The notes: generated from the sequence alone by a model not told the origin. A DNA stretch of 64,000 nucleotides from Triangularia verruculosa (GCA_033296885.1 MU863983.1:1-64000); one strand, 5' to 3'; shown: positions 43,151 to 55,658, counted from the stretch's first letter. A program made the numbers and translations.

Positions 43151-44311
43151 GGCGACTTGATTTGTAGTTTGAGAATTGGGCTGTAGGATTGTATGGTTGT
43201 AGAATTGTAGCTGTTCAGCAAGTTTGAAGATGATGAGTGAGAAAGAAATGGCCAGGCCGGGAAGAGGAGGAGGAGGGTTTTATAAAGTGGTGTATAGATG
43301 TGTGAGAAAGTCTATTGGATATAGTTTTGGACATCTTGGGCTTTGTGATGGATAAGGTTCTGGACACGACTGGATGGGGGGAGAGAGAGAGGTTATTTTG
43401 GGGTGTTTAAATTTAAGATATGGGAGGTTATTTTCGATTTTGGGACAGACGCTTTTGGTTGGTGGGGGCATTGGGGGGAATGTTTCTAGATGGGGAGGTT
43501 TGGCTTGGAAATAATATATCTGATGAATTCTGAGACAATATAATGGGTGAGGTATCGATAGAAAGAAAAGTCAGTGTGAGATAACTACCTACCTAGCTCA
43601 CCTACAGCTTTTGATGTGCCAAGAACCTCGTGGAAGCACTTTCAAGGCGAACTGTCTTTAAAGAGGTGGTGACTATCTACAAAGGTTTATCGACTTTGGT
43701 TAGAGTCCTATTGAGAGGGATGTTTTGTATAGGTAGGTTGGTATAGGTACTTTATAGTACCAGTTTAAGGTGTCTGTTGGGCATTTACAAATCTCGTAAT
43801 AATAATAATAATGCCAATACAAACCCCGGCGGCTTTGTTTTACAAACGGGTCCTCAATTGATCATGTATAATGTATACTACCCTCTGCTACCACCAAAAC
43901 CTCTCAGTAGATAAAATATACTATAACTTCTCATCACCATCATCATCGTCATCATCATCATCATACACCCTTCCCCTTCCCCTTCCCCTCTTGCATTCCT
44001 CCTCTACCCCAACATCTTTCCCTCATCACGCACAAAACAGTCAAAACACAAGACACAAAAAAACCCATACACAAATTCTCATCTTGTTCATCCTTCATCT
44101 CTTCTCATCTTGATAATCATATACGCCATAAACTATGCATCAACATTCCCAAACCCCCTCCAATCAATCAATCCCATTCACAAAAAAAGCCGCTTCAACT
44201 TCAGTTTGTTTTGAACCACACACACGCACCCCTTCTTTTTATTTGTCTCATCTCAAAAAAACCTCGGGGTATCATCATTTCAATCTCCTTCTTCTCCATC
44301 TATCCTCCTTT
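43151..44311. other. Intergenic, 1.16 kb, low complexity
   Basis: AT-richer than its surroundings, with (AAT)n near 43800 and the (ATC)n and (CCCCTT)n tracts at 43931-43989. The 3' UTR of the PAS kinase probably lies at its right end. No gene. Confidence 0.5.
43931..43989. repeat. (ATC)n and (CCCCTT)n tracts
   Basis: Imperfect ATC trinucleotide run followed directly by three copies of a CCCCTT-type hexamer. Confidence 0.85.
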
Positions 44312-47300
44312 TTACTCCATCCTGCACCAAGGATGCGCCAACACCCCCTCGATATCCAGCCTCTGCTCCACATCCCGATCCAGCATCTTCCTCACCAGAT
44401 CAATACTGTCATCGCTAATCGTGTACGGCACCCTCAGATCCCGATCCATGATCTCGTCAATGCTGTAAAACGGATTCTCCTTGTAGATGATGGTGTAGAG
44501 CAGAATGCCCAGCGCCCACACATCCTGCTCTTTGCCGCCGTAGGGCCTTCCAGCCAACACTTCTGGAGCTGCGTAATCTATTTTCCATCCCATGTTAGTC
44601 ATTCATCCCAGCTTCTTTTTTCTTCATCAAAGCAACTCACCAATGGTCCCCACAAAAACGTCAAATGGCCCGCTCTTGATATACGCCGCACTCCCAAAAT
44701 CAATCAGCTTGATCCTCCCTTCCCCATCCAGGATGACATTCTCGTCCTTGATGTCTCTGTGCACCACCAGCGCCTTGGTATGCAAGTGGTGGATCGCTCT
44801 CGCGACCTGCACAAAGATGCTCCGGCACTCTTGCTCGTCCATGTTAGCGCGGAGCTCGATGTAGTCGAAGAGATCCATGCCCGGTAGACCATGTGGTACC
44901 ATTTCAATGTAGTAGTTCACGTCGTCCTCGAAAAAGTCCTCCATTTCGACGATGTTGGGGTGTTTAAAGCCATCGCGACGGAGATAGTCTAGGACGTGGA
45001 TCTCGAGCGGCACAGTGCCGAGTCGCCTGTCTCGTGTCCACGTGTCGACAAGAATGCGCCGTTTGGTGACATATTTGAGGATGCTGCGCTTGCCGCTGTC
45101 GCGATAGCGTGCCAGCTTGACTTGGCCGTAGGCACCTTGGCCCATCTCCTCGATAATGACAAAGTCTTCGATCGACTTCTTCTTGGTTTCCGACTTGGCA
45201 TCTGCTGTGGCCGCCGGTTGTTGCTCCGTCGGTGTCTCGCTAGTCTTCAAGGGTGATCCCGTAATCTTAGCAGCAGCACTGAGAGCGGCGTCCTTCAATT
45301 GTTTCGCCAGCGACGAGGCGACCGACTGCTCCTCCTTTGGCAGTTCGTTGTCGGAATCTGACTGCATCTCTATCGGTGTGTGTGCGGGTGTTTGCCCGGG
45401 CGACGGTTGGTGGAGCGGGGTGGCAGTGCCAGAGAGCAACGGTGACGAGACTCCCAAGTTTGTTCGGGTTGCGTGCAGGTGCCTGGAATAGGTGATCCAG
45501 AGAGCATAAACCATTTCAGTGTGTGGCACAATAAACCTATCGTTGGCTCCCCCAGACGCCGACTCGTCATCGCTCCCCTCCTCAACCGCTTCCTCGGGAA
45601 TCGTGGTGTGCTTTTCACTTTTTACCACACGCATCTGAATGTCAATCTTGAGTTCAGACCCATCCCGGTGCTTGGCTGGCAGACCATCAGGACGCAAGAA
45701 ACCGCTGGCAGCATCTGGCCGACCCTGCTTCAGAGCAAGGAAAGCAGATGCCTTTCTGAACGAGTGTTCAGGAATCACGATGCCATCCACCAGATGGATG
45801 CCATCCTCATCCGTCAGGATCTGAAGAATCTTGTCGAAGTTTGGCACGAGGCCGGTAATGGACATGCCATCCGGCTTCTCGTGACCAAAAAGAGCGCCAC
45901 AAAAGACAGAGTTTGAGCTCTTGATCTTTAGGCTCTGAGGGGCTACCACGACGATACCGGCAATATGAGGGAAGCTTGACACGCGAAGCTCCGTTGTCCC
46001 CCGCACCTGTTCGACCGTGGCCGGAATATTGATCCTGTCGCAGTTCCGGCACGTGTAGTACTTCTTCTTTGTAATCTCGTAGTAGTCAACCTCGCCAAAG
46101 CGTGGGTCAAAGCCTTGGCGTGGAATACGGGGTATCAACCGCCCAACGTCCAGCCCAGGCTGGAGTGTCTCATCTCCCCAGATTGGGCCCAGCGCGCCGG
46201 AAAGTTTGGTAACGTTTCCGTCCTCGTCGATATCCACATAGGAAACGTCTTCATGGATCTCCTCTAGGACCCAGATCAGGCCCACCTTCTTCTCCTTCAC
46301 CCACAAGCTGGCTGAACCCGTCGCGCCGTTTCGCTTTTGGATCGGAACAACGTCTCCGCACAGCAGCACGCCCCTAGATTTGCTGTTGTTATGAGCCTGT
46401 CCCGGCTTTGGCGGCTTGGGGTCTCCGTTGTGGATTGTGGCAGGCCGCCGGCCAGTCTTGGGGGCTTGTGTCCGCGAGTTGGGCTTGCTCAGGAGCTTTG
46501 CGGTGATTCCGCCTCCACGGGCACCAAGCAGACTCTTAGTCGGCGTTGTTGGTTTCACCGGTGACGGAATCTCATTCTCGGAGCCATCTCCCGCATCGTC
46601 GTGCACACCTGCCTGCAGTTTGCGTGACAGCCAATTCCTCCTTTCTTCCTGCACCACCTCCAAGATGCCCATCTTCCTGACCTCGGCCTTGGTCACGCCA
46701 AACAGCAAACAAGCAAGATCATTGGCAGCCAGAATCGTCCATGGTGGCTTCGACTCTGTCGTGAAGATGGCCTGGGCGGCAGGAACCCATCTCGTGGAGC
46801 CATGTCCGACACTGGGCAGCGACGTCGCCGTGTTGATCATGGGAGTGAAGGCCTGCTGTGGTGATCTGCGTGACATGATGTGTTGCGCTTGGACCGGCTC
46901 AGTGGCAAGGAATGGCTGGGCCATGGCGTCCATAAGCTTTTGCTGCACTGATACTTGGACAGTGTCGGTCATCGTCCTTTTCAGCGCGTTCGGACGAGCA
47001 GCAGGCGGAGGCGTCGTCTTTCCAGTTGTATGCGTCTTTGCTGTCGTGCCGCTCTCGTTGGTGGGCGTTCTCGATGAGTTTTCCGAGTCGGGCTCTCCTC
47101 CCATAAGAAACTGAGGTCTTGGAAGGGGTGCTGTAGCCGGCGGTTCCTTAAGCTGGGCCGGTTCCAGCGTCAATGGAGACATGATGGGGGTTCTCTCGAT
47201 TGGGCCTGGACTTTCAGTCCTCGGAATAAACTCCTTGTCGAACACGTTCTCGTCAGACGTGGTTGCTGGACCACTCAAGGGCCCGGTGGGGATGCTTAGG

Positions 47301-48310
47301 TCCCCATTTGGAATGTTACCGGCTCCTACGAGCTGCGCTTTCGCGAGAAGGTCCAGCATATTCTGCATCTCCACGTCACCGGTGACCCTCGCTTGGGCAC
47401 TGGCCATGGCAGCGCTCGTTGAGACGGACCAGCCCATCCGATCTTTCATAAATTCGATGGACTTTTTGAGGACATTTTGACGGCTGTGCAGCAGATCTTC
47501 GGACTGGTGCGCAAAAGAGAAGGAGTGCAACGACTCGGACGGAAATCGGTTCAGGTCTTCTGTGAAGGCAGGTGAATTCGGGCCGGGAGAGATGGGTGTG
47601 TTTCCCATGTCCGACAGCATCGAAACGGACGAACATCTAGTAAGAGCGCTTAGGGAGGGCGCCCGGCTTCCAGAGGAAGGCATGGTCGGAGCTCGAACGG
47701 GATTGTGCTGCTGTCGGATGCGCCTGAGGCCCGACAGCCCCAGGCCGTGATCGTGGTCCGTCATGATTGAGCTCCTGGGAGGACCAACATGTCAGTACTT
47801 TCAGACACTGACGAAAAGTGAGGAGAAAACACGGTGACAGAACCCCCAACACATCTCGAGCTAACCTTGTGATGGTGTCATATTCCGTGGCAGAGGGCCC
47901 AGCGTCAAACGAGAATCGGATGCGGGCCTTTTCAGAGTTATCACCGCCCATGTGCCCTAGGTTTCCCGTGCTTCGGTTCTTTGGGATACGCAGGCCCGGC
48001 GAGAGCCTAGAACGGCCGCGCTGCTCCTCGGCATCGTGTCGTGTTTCGTCGCCTGTCAACGGTTGGCCTTTGTCAGCACTTGACTCTGGCTGTCTGGGAC
48101 AAAGAGAAAGCGGCGTAGCATTAGGTATCCGTGAAACCCACCATTGTCATGGTTCCCACCATATACACCGGGCATAATTGGCGCAAACAGAGTGTATTCG
48201 GCGGTTTGTATAATCTTGTTATGCGGAGGTATGCGTTGGAGAGCGAGGAGAGGCTCGTGGCTGGCGGGGTTGGCAAGAGTTGAGCCCAAGCTACGTCGGT
48301 TGGGTGTTTT
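44312..48310 (-). CDS. PAS domain serine/threonine kinase (PSK1/PSK2 type); 5' end unresolved
   Basis: Nutrient-responsive kinase that in yeast steers glucose toward wall glucan and away from glycogen. Exons readable 5' to 3': 48142-48310, 47866-48052, 44641-47774 and 44312-44577, with introns of 89, 91 and 63 nt; all junction phases agree. The long third exon holds a Ser/Pro-rich N-terminal part, a PAS domain (WTILAANDLACLLFGVTKAE) and a second sensor region. The kinase domain has MGQGAYGQV, HRDIKDEN, LIDFGS and, across the last intron, GTIDYAAPEV. The exon at 48310 has no in-frame ATG early on, so at least one more upstream exon is expected; 48335-48480 has plausible coding sequence but its phase does not join. 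MTDHDHG at 47764 would be a shorter alternative start. Confidence 0.88.
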
Positions 48311-51300
48311 CTGGGTGCAAGCTCGGGGTTAAGATCAAGGGCAATATCTAGTGTCTTTGAGTACAGAGGTAGGTAGGATCGGGTGATGGATGGGTTTCCC
48401 TCCTGTCGGAGCCTGGGTGCCTGATGGAATCGTGTAGCTGGCTGTCGCACGTTGCTTGCGGCAGAATCGAGATTGTGAACGGTCTGTCACTCGCTGGGTC
48501 CGCTCTGGCAGGTATTTAGCGGGCTGCCCCAACTTGGGATGTGCATGACGAGCAGAAATGGGGCGGGCGGAGGTGTTCTCAGGTTGGCCACCACAGGGCA
48601 GCGGGCAGCCCAGCCCATCGTGGCACAGTGCGCATACCGAGGCCCCAAACGACCACACAGACCCCCGCGGCCCGGCGCGGTAAGCGCTGAATGGAGTTGC
48701 TTTTTGTTCTGCCGCAAGGGCAAAGGTCAACAGTCAACAAAATGCTCGATACATCAACGGCATACAAGGTCCGTCTTTCCAAGCGTCTAGTACCCTACGG
48801 GTTACCGCTGTGTAAATTATCCCATGAACTACCACACGTGCTCCTGTTCCCCTCTCAGTACCACGAGCTGAGGGTAGTTGCAGGTTCGCCATCTAAAAGA
48901 ATCCCTTCCTCATGCTGACGGCCGTCTTCAACCCAACGAGCCAAGGCCCCGCCGCCACAGTCCCAGACAGATGGAAGCGCACTGTGGACCCCGAACGACC
49001 TTTCATTCCTCAAATCCTTTCCCTGCTTTTTGAGATCCGCATGTCTGCCGTTGCATTGGTTGCAGTCCCAACGCGGGGGCCCATGTGAAAAAGAACGACA
49101 GGCCAACCGGGGTGTTGCGTTTGGGTTTGGTCTCATCGTCTTCAGGCCTTCCGGCACTTGATCTGTTTGTCTTTGATAACTCTACCAGCCACCACGGCTA
49201 GTGAGTGGCACAACAGGTACTCGGCGAAAAAGCTCTGGGCGAAGTCATCGTGCAGATTCCAGTGTCTTGTCATGTTGATCATTTCCACGCTTTGCTGCCT
49301 TTTTCCGCGGGTTGGACCCTGCGATGGTCCCCTATGTCGCACGATCGCATAACCTGCAGGACATTCGAGGTATTTTCTTGCCCTGTGATCTCATTCCAGA
49401 CCTCAACTCTTAAGGAGGACGGGATAGGCAATGTCAGAGGTGAAGAATCACCAGAACCCCCGCATGCATCCCGCGTGTAGAAGGTAGTATTCCGATCTCG
49501 CTTCGACTAACACCCATCCCTAGCAGCATCACCTCACGGCTCTCAGCTCGGGGCCGGAGAGTACTCAGAGCCCAGTTCTGGGGGGTCAGCTGCTTCGGCC
49601 TTGACACCACGTGCTAATGCCCACCAGCACATTTTCTCGCCCTTTTTGGGCAGCACAGTTGTGGACCAAACAGGAGCCAAGGACAAAACTAAACTGCCAA
49701 GCGTTGGGAGCTGCAAGCTTGGAAGAAGAAAAGAAGGTCCGGCGGTGTTCTCGGAAAAGTCCCACTTTGCCGCAGCTGGTCCGGGGGGCCGGCCCTCGCA
49801 AGCATCCGCACCGGGTCGGACTCCGACCGACCATTCGGATGAAACGGCCCAGAAGCACGGGAGATGTTCTCTGGGCCAACAGGGCGGAGATCAACAAAAA
49901 TATCTGGATAAATGATCAAACAGCCACCAGCTGGCATGATCCCCGTGGCCATAGTCCCATGTTTTATGCCTCACATCTTGGAGGACGAACGATCACTTGG
50001 GATGTTCGTCATTGTCGAGTCATGTCAGCAGACTCTATTCTCTGCCACCGCCCTTTCTAGTCATCACTCTGTTCTTACAAGTAGCTGTCTCCCACTTCAT
50101 GAGTCCAAGTCAAACCGGCTGAGGGCCTGTGAGACGGGCCAACTGCAGCTACTCTTTCTGGTACCTTTACACTGATTTGCAGCCAAGCGAGCTGGGGGAA
50201 CTCACAGGCCGGATGCAAGCTTCTCGATGAATATGAGATGCTCATTGGAAGACCAGCCACTGCAGGGTCCTCGCCCTACACACCAAGACACAAGATGTAC
50301 TCGGCGTCGGGGCGGAAAGCCACCCGCAGATTATTACTTGGAACATAGACGGCCAAATTAAAAAGACGGTTCGCTACCGTAGCTACCACTAGCTACCTAA
50401 CTCTATTTCCTAGGTGGCATTCCTGGCTCGACTGGCTGTGTCTATGGCATTGTCGTGATGGCGGAATGGCGGGGTAAAGATCGATAGTGACAATGAGGGG
50501 CAGATCTGCACTGGATAAGCCGGCATGTTAAGGGGTTTTTTTGCCACCCTCAACCATCTCCAACTCGGGAGCGTGCTGACCACCATCTGATGAAAGCCTC
50601 GCTGTCTATTTGATAGCAATGCTTCTAACGGGCTGGACGGCGCCCCCGTCTGTTCTTTGTCGAGCAAGACATGCCCAACTGAATCACAAAGATAAGATAA
50701 GACCAGGAGAGGTCGCATGGGCAACAACTAAGTCACGAACCGCTCGACGGGTGCCACGAAGACAGGTCAGATGCGGGCTCAAGAGCGCAGCTGGCCTCTT
50801 TTTTGTTCTCGGGGTGCTCTGTAGTGCCTGGCTCTTCCCCAAAGAGAACCTAGCCGCTTGGATGCAGGGAACCTCGTGCAACCACACCACCACAAATGTT
50901 GGAGAACCCTTGCTCTCTCCCTGTTTATCCTATCGGACTAAGGGGTCTTCGGGATGCTATTTTGCCTGGTAAATCAGAAATCCGGTGGGGGAACACCCAA
51001 ACTTTCCGGACTGCAGAGGACCCTGCGGACATCCAGGTACGGTAAAGTCGTATCTATCTTTTATCGTCTTTTGTTGAGCAGACGAGCTGCTTTTGACTCT
51101 TACATAACCTCTTGCCTACACCGAGCCCCATCTCGGCTTTTCTTCTTTTCTCTCCCCTTTATGAAACAACGGGCCCCCATTGCTCCCCGGACTGCTCGAG
51201 GCTGACCTCCCTGTCCTGGCCAGACCTGCCCAGTTTCTTCTGTCGGTCCAATCACTGCCGTACCGGGAAAGTCGGGCAGCCCCCTCCAACCTCTTCGCTC

Positions 51301-51782
51301 TCCCCGCTTTGATCTACAGCCACACCAGGCCAAAGCTTCCAGAGATTCCGAGCTGCTCCACAAAGGACATTCGCGCCATAGCCTCAGGAACTGAATCAGG
51401 GCTTGACCACGAGTAGTCAGGGAACAGCTGGCGAGCTTCACAGCACTTGCCGCTGGCACCACGAGGTTCACGGTCTCGTCCTTTGTCTTCGCTGGTCGTG
51501 CCCCTCGCCCACTGCCTTAGTCTGGAACACCCCCCACTCCACCATTGACTTAACAGCGCCACCTCGTTCCCGGCTCACCGATCCCGAGGCGCCAGCAAGA
51601 AGGGGGAACCATAAACAACGCACACCTTCTTAATATACGCCGCTTTGTCTGCTCTCCCTCTTCTAGAACTTCTTATCTGATTTACTTGACACTGTTTACT
51701 TTCTTCGCTGTTTTTGAGCCCCTTATTGCCTTGGCAATTTTCAAACCCAATTCCGGATACGGCTCCCGGACTCGTCGCCGTT
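48311..51782. other. Intergenic, 3.5 kb between divergent genes
   Basis: Contains the unresolved 5' exon(s) of the PAS kinase at its left edge and a long probable leader for the F-box gene at its right. Scattered GCCAAG sites (48940, 49676, 49696) are not dense. No conserved frame was recognised in between. Confidence 0.5.
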
Positions 51783-53906
51783 ATGGTCGACTCCACCATT
51801 GCCCATTCAACCCCGGACTCGCCGGCGAGCCCCGCTTCCGAGGCCGGCAGCTTGGACGTCCAGCCCGGAAGTGATGTGGTTGAGCAGTTTCCCGTGTTGC
51901 AGCACAAAATCAAGGGCCGGCAAAGACTCCTGAGAGGTTTGCAGCGGATATCGTCCTCGCAGAGCTTACGTGCTCGAATCACCCGTCCCAGAGCGTCGAG
52001 CGCACCGTATAGAAACTCGGTTTCTTCGTTGTCCTGTGTGAGCCTGACTACGACACCATCACCGTTCGGACAACCGAGCAGCGGCTCCTCCTACTTTTCG
52101 TATGGTGATGTCTCGACCGCCCCTACCTCGGTTGCCGCGACACCAGCTGTCGAAACTCCGGGTTACGATGGAATCGAGTCTGTCTTGGCGGTTCGCAAGG
52201 TCGACCACCCCGTGTCGACACCAATGACCATTTCTCTACCGACCGAAATTAAGAAAAAAGCAAAAGTGTTCAACTTTTGGGAGACGATACCGAATGAGCT
52301 CAAGATCTACATTCTCTCGTTCCTCTCGCCAAAAGAGCTCGTCCGAGCCTCACGAGTGTCCAAGAAGTTTCACGAGCTGTGCTTTGACGGCCAGCTCTGG
52401 ATCGAATTCGATGCCTCGAAGTTCTACAGAGAGATCCCAGTCGGATCCTTGACCAAGATCCTCGAAACGGCAGGTCCGTTTGTGCACGATCTCAATCTTA
52501 GGGGCTGTCTCCAGATCGAGTACACCCAACGGGCACAGCGTCTGGTGAATGCTTGCCACAACCTCTACAGCACCAACTTGGAAGGATGCCGGAACTTCTC
52601 GCGACCTACCTTGCACACGCTCTTGAAATCAAACCACCAACTTATTCACCTCAACCTGACTGGTCTCGCAGCAGTTAACAACGCCACCTGCAAGATCATC
52701 TCCCGAGAGTGCCCGGATTTGGAAACCCTCAACCTCTCGGGCTGCAAACAAATGGACGCCCGAGGCATCAGATTCGTGATTGAAGGCTGCCCCAAACTCC
52801 GCGACCTTCGCGCCTCTAGCATCCGGGGCTTCTCCGGCAACACCGACTTGGCCACCGCCATCTTCAAAACCAACAACCTCGAACGACTCATCTTGTCCAA
52901 CTGCTCCGACATCACAGACGCCATCTTCACCACCATGATCCTCGGCCCAACCCCAGAATTCGATTTACTCACCAACCGCCCTCTTGTGCCCCCTCGAAAA
53001 CTCCGCCACCTCGACCTCACCCGTTGTTCCCGCCTCTCCGACACCAGCATCCGATCCCTCGCCTACATCACGCCCAATCTCGAAGGCCTCTCCCTTTCCA
53101 ATCTCACCCACCTAACCGACGCAGCCCTGGAACCAATCCTCGCCTCCTGCCCCAACCTCTCCCACCTCGACGTGGAAGACCTCACCCATCTGTCAAATTC
53201 ACTGTTTGCGAACCACATCGCCAAATCGCCATGCTCCACCAAACTAGAACACCTCTCCATCTCCGGCTGTGAAAACATTTCTGACATGGGGATGCTGCCC
53301 GTGTTTCAGTCTTGCACGAACCTCAACTCGGTCCTGATGGATAACACCCGTATCAGCAACCTAACCCTCACCGAAGCCGCCGACATGGTCCGCTCCCGCT
53401 CCCGCTCTCTTGCCCACCACGCTTCCTCCTCCCCTCTCCCGGAGGTTACGCTAAATCTAACCATCTACGACACTGCACTTGTTACCTGGACTGGGATCTT
53501 GGAGATCCTATCCCGGAACTCGGAGCCGCTGTCAGCCGCCAAACCCGGCAAAGACGGGGTTGTTGAAGTTGGTGAGGGTGGGAATGGGAAGAAAGGGAAG
53601 GAAGTGATTGGACTAAGGTGTTTTCATACGTGGCAGATGACTGTTGATGAGCATACTAGGAGGGTGCTGAGGGGGGATTTGGCGTCGGCGAGGAGGGTGG
53701 AGAGGAAGTGGGCGGAGTATATGCAGGCGGAGCTGGAGGTGGGGGTTGGGGGGATGGATAGTAGGAGGAGGAGGAGGAGGGCGAGGGAGATGAGGGATGC
53801 GCTGGAGGAGGATCAGGGACAGCAGGGACAGCAGCAGGGGCAACAGGGAGGACAGGGGCAGGGGCAGAGGAGGAGGGGGAGGACGGTTGGTTGTGCGGTT
53901 ATGTGA
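51783..53906 (+). CDS. F-box/leucine-rich-repeat protein with C-terminal CaaX motif
   Basis: Substrate receptor of an SCF ubiquitin ligase, Grr1/FBXL type. Single exon, 707 aa. Residues 1-160 are a Ser/Thr/Pro-rich tail. The F-box spans about 163-205 (FWETIPNELKIYILSFLSPK). Ten or so cysteine-containing LRRs fill about 230-520 (LNLRGCLQIE, LNLSGCKQMDARGIRF, LDLTRCSRLSDTSIRSL). A basic Arg run and a Gln/Gly tract lead to the last four residues CAVM, a CaaX box predicted to be farnesylated. Mammalian FBXL2 is similarly prenylated for membrane targeting. The ATG at 51783 is the first in the frame. Confidence 0.9.
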   Translation: MVDSTIAHSTPDSPASPASEAGSLDVQPGSDVVEQFPVLQHKIKGRQRLLRGLQRISSSQSLRARITRPRASSAPYRNSVSSLSCVSLTTTPSPFGQPSSGSSYFSYGDVSTAPTSVAATPAVETPGYDGIESVLAVRKVDHPVSTPMTISLPTEIKKKAKVFNFWETIPNELKIYILSFLSPKELVRASRVSKKFHELCFDGQLWIEFDASKFYREIPVGSLTKILETAGPFVHDLNLRGCLQIEYTQRAQRLVNACHNLYSTNLEGCRNFSRPTLHTLLKSNHQLIHLNLTGLAAVNNATCKIISRECPDLETLNLSGCKQMDARGIRFVIEGCPKLRDLRASSIRGFSGNTDLATAIFKTNNLERLILSNCSDITDAIFTTMILGPTPEFDLLTNRPLVPPRKLRHLDLTRCSRLSDTSIRSLAYITPNLEGLSLSNLTHLTDAALEPILASCPNLSHLDVEDLTHLSNSLFANHIAKSPCSTKLEHLSISGCENISDMGMLPVFQSCTNLNSVLMDNTRISNLTLTEAADMVRSRSRSLAHHASSSPLPEVTLNLTIYDTALVTWTGILEILSRNSEPLSAAKPGKDGVVEVGEGGNGKKGKEVIGLRCFHTWQMTVDEHTRRVLRGDLASARRVERKWAEYMQAELEVGVGGMDSRRRRRRAREMRDALEEDQGQQGQQQGQQGGQGQGQRRRGRTVGCAVM

Positions 53907-55040
53907 AGGCTAGGTTGGTTGGAAGAAGGTGCTTTTCTTTTTGTTTTTTCCTTTTGACTGTGGAGTTTTGTTGTTTTCTTGGGGATATATTTCGGCATCA
54001 CATTTTTTGACATTTTTGAAGGGGGTTTCTTTTTACACTTTTGTTTGAGGGACGGGTAGGATTTAGGGGACGTCTTTTTAAAGAGACAGAGACATACGGA
54101 TGAAGATGGGGACGATCTAGACTGGAGACGGGTGCTCAGGGGGTCGATTACACAGACATGACGCTTTTTCTTTTTTCGTTGAAGTACATAATTTTGGTTC
54201 ATTTCAAGCGCTGGCGTTGATTTATACATGGCGTTATAACCGGGTCGGAAAGGGGTTGGTTTTTTTCTGGAGGGAGGGTGTGGGTCTTAAGAGGGAGTGG
54301 TGGGTATTGCTCTTCTAGGAGATGTTCTTTTTTGAGATGTATAAATGCGTAGACTAGCAGGTAGAACTAGCAGGTTGGGGATGTATATGAGCATATGAAC
54401 ATTACATTTGAGGTGTTACGTTATATTGAGAGGACAGGGTGACTGCTGTGGAGATATAGTGGTTATGAGCGGCATTGACCGTATATTGTCTCATCAAAGA
54501 CAGGTATACCTGAAGCTAATTTTGATTCCCTTCCGCCGTAGGTTGTCTGTCAGTTGCTCTCAAAGGTTGTTGGATACGGACGACACGGACGAGAAGGACC
54601 TTGGGACAAAGGTGAGGATGTGGCGTCTTGCGCGAAAGGCGTTTGGGGTTGGGATGTTGCCCTATGGTGATTGGCATGAGAGAAAGTATGATTTTGTAAT
54701 TGGGGTGGTTGGTACTTGGATTAACCACCACAGGAGTTTTCTTGTTTTTCTTTGGAGATTTTTACCTTGTCTCGATTTTATCTCTTCTACTCATCTACAT
54801 GGTATCTTACAGCAACAGAGAAAGTTACATAAAACACGACAATAACCCTAACCCCCCACGGTAAGGTTGCGCCTGGAGAATAAAAAGGGGGTACCCCTTA
54901 GAATCTAGAATGCTTGGGTGTCCGTGGCGCAAGCGCATAGAGAAGCAGTCGGGGTAGAGAAATGAATGTGTGATATGGTGTCTGTGATGGTTCTCGAGGA
55001 TCAAGTTCCAGATTTCTTTATTACCAAATCGGTAACTCCT
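53907..55040. other. Intergenic, 1.13 kb
   Basis: F-box 3' UTR region and then sequence up to the MITE-like element. A telobox-like AACCCTAACCC occurs near 54844. No gene supported. Confidence 0.5.
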
Positions 55041-55440
55041 AGAGACACACTCCCCGTACTATGCACTTTGTCAATCCGTACTATGTGGGTAAAGTGTCAC
55101 GTCCTGGACAAAATAACTAGCACTGTAAAGTAGGTATATAGTATTAAAGGATAGTTAAAAGGCTTAAAAGATAATTAAAAGGGCTTAAAAGATAATTAAA
55201 AGGATTTAAAAGATAATTAAAAGGCTTTAAAAAATAGTTAAAATACTTAAAAAAGTAATTAAAAAGCCTTTAAAGATAATTAAAAGGTTAAAAGATAGTT
55301 AAAAGGTTTTAAAAGATAGTTAAAAGGCTGTAAGGAATAATATTTTAATACTATTTTGCAGTGATAATATTGTAGCTGTTATCTTTGGCTATACTTATAT
55401 AGTACGGATTAATAAAGTATATAGTACGGGAAGTATCTCT
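55041..55440. mobile_element. MITE-like element with ~48 bp terminal inverted repeats
   Basis: The left end 55041-55088 and the inverted right end 55393-55440 match over nearly their full length. Both contain CCCGTACTAT, an ACTTT segment and AATCCGTACTAT, and they differ mainly by C/T. Flanking AACTCCT (left) and AACTTCT (right) could be a target-site duplication with one transition. No transposase frame in 400 bp, so non-autonomous. The interior is AT-rich tandem repeat. The C-to-T differences suit RIP. Confidence 0.7.
55145..55330. repeat. AT-rich degenerate tandem repeat, unit about 20 bp
   Basis: About nine imperfect units of the form AAAAGATAATTAAAAGGCTT, inside the MITE-like element. 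Very high TpA and almost no C. Confidence 0.85.
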
Positions 55441-55658
55441 CAACTTCTAACCTTCTCATTTTCAGAGCTTATAACCCAAATTACGCCTTATTTTGCCTTT
55501 TCCTCTTTCCGTGTTCTTTCTCAAATAACTGTGCTTTCATCACTGCCAAAACAACCATCTCTCCCGGAATCTTGACCAACGACGGCATCAGAGTGGACGA
55601 TCCTCTTTCGTCTGAGGAAACACCGCTGTATACCGACAGAAGTATCCTCCACACCAAG

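Noticed and set aside
48335..50972. Several 100-150 codon frames between the PAS kinase and the F-box gene
   Set aside because: Overlapping on both strands, GC-driven, Cys/Trp/Pro-rich, and without conserved motifs.
55145..55330. Regularly spaced repeats resembling a CRISPR array
   Set aside because: Degenerate AT-rich tandem units with no unique spacers, in a eukaryotic genome; better explained as the interior of a RIP-affected element.
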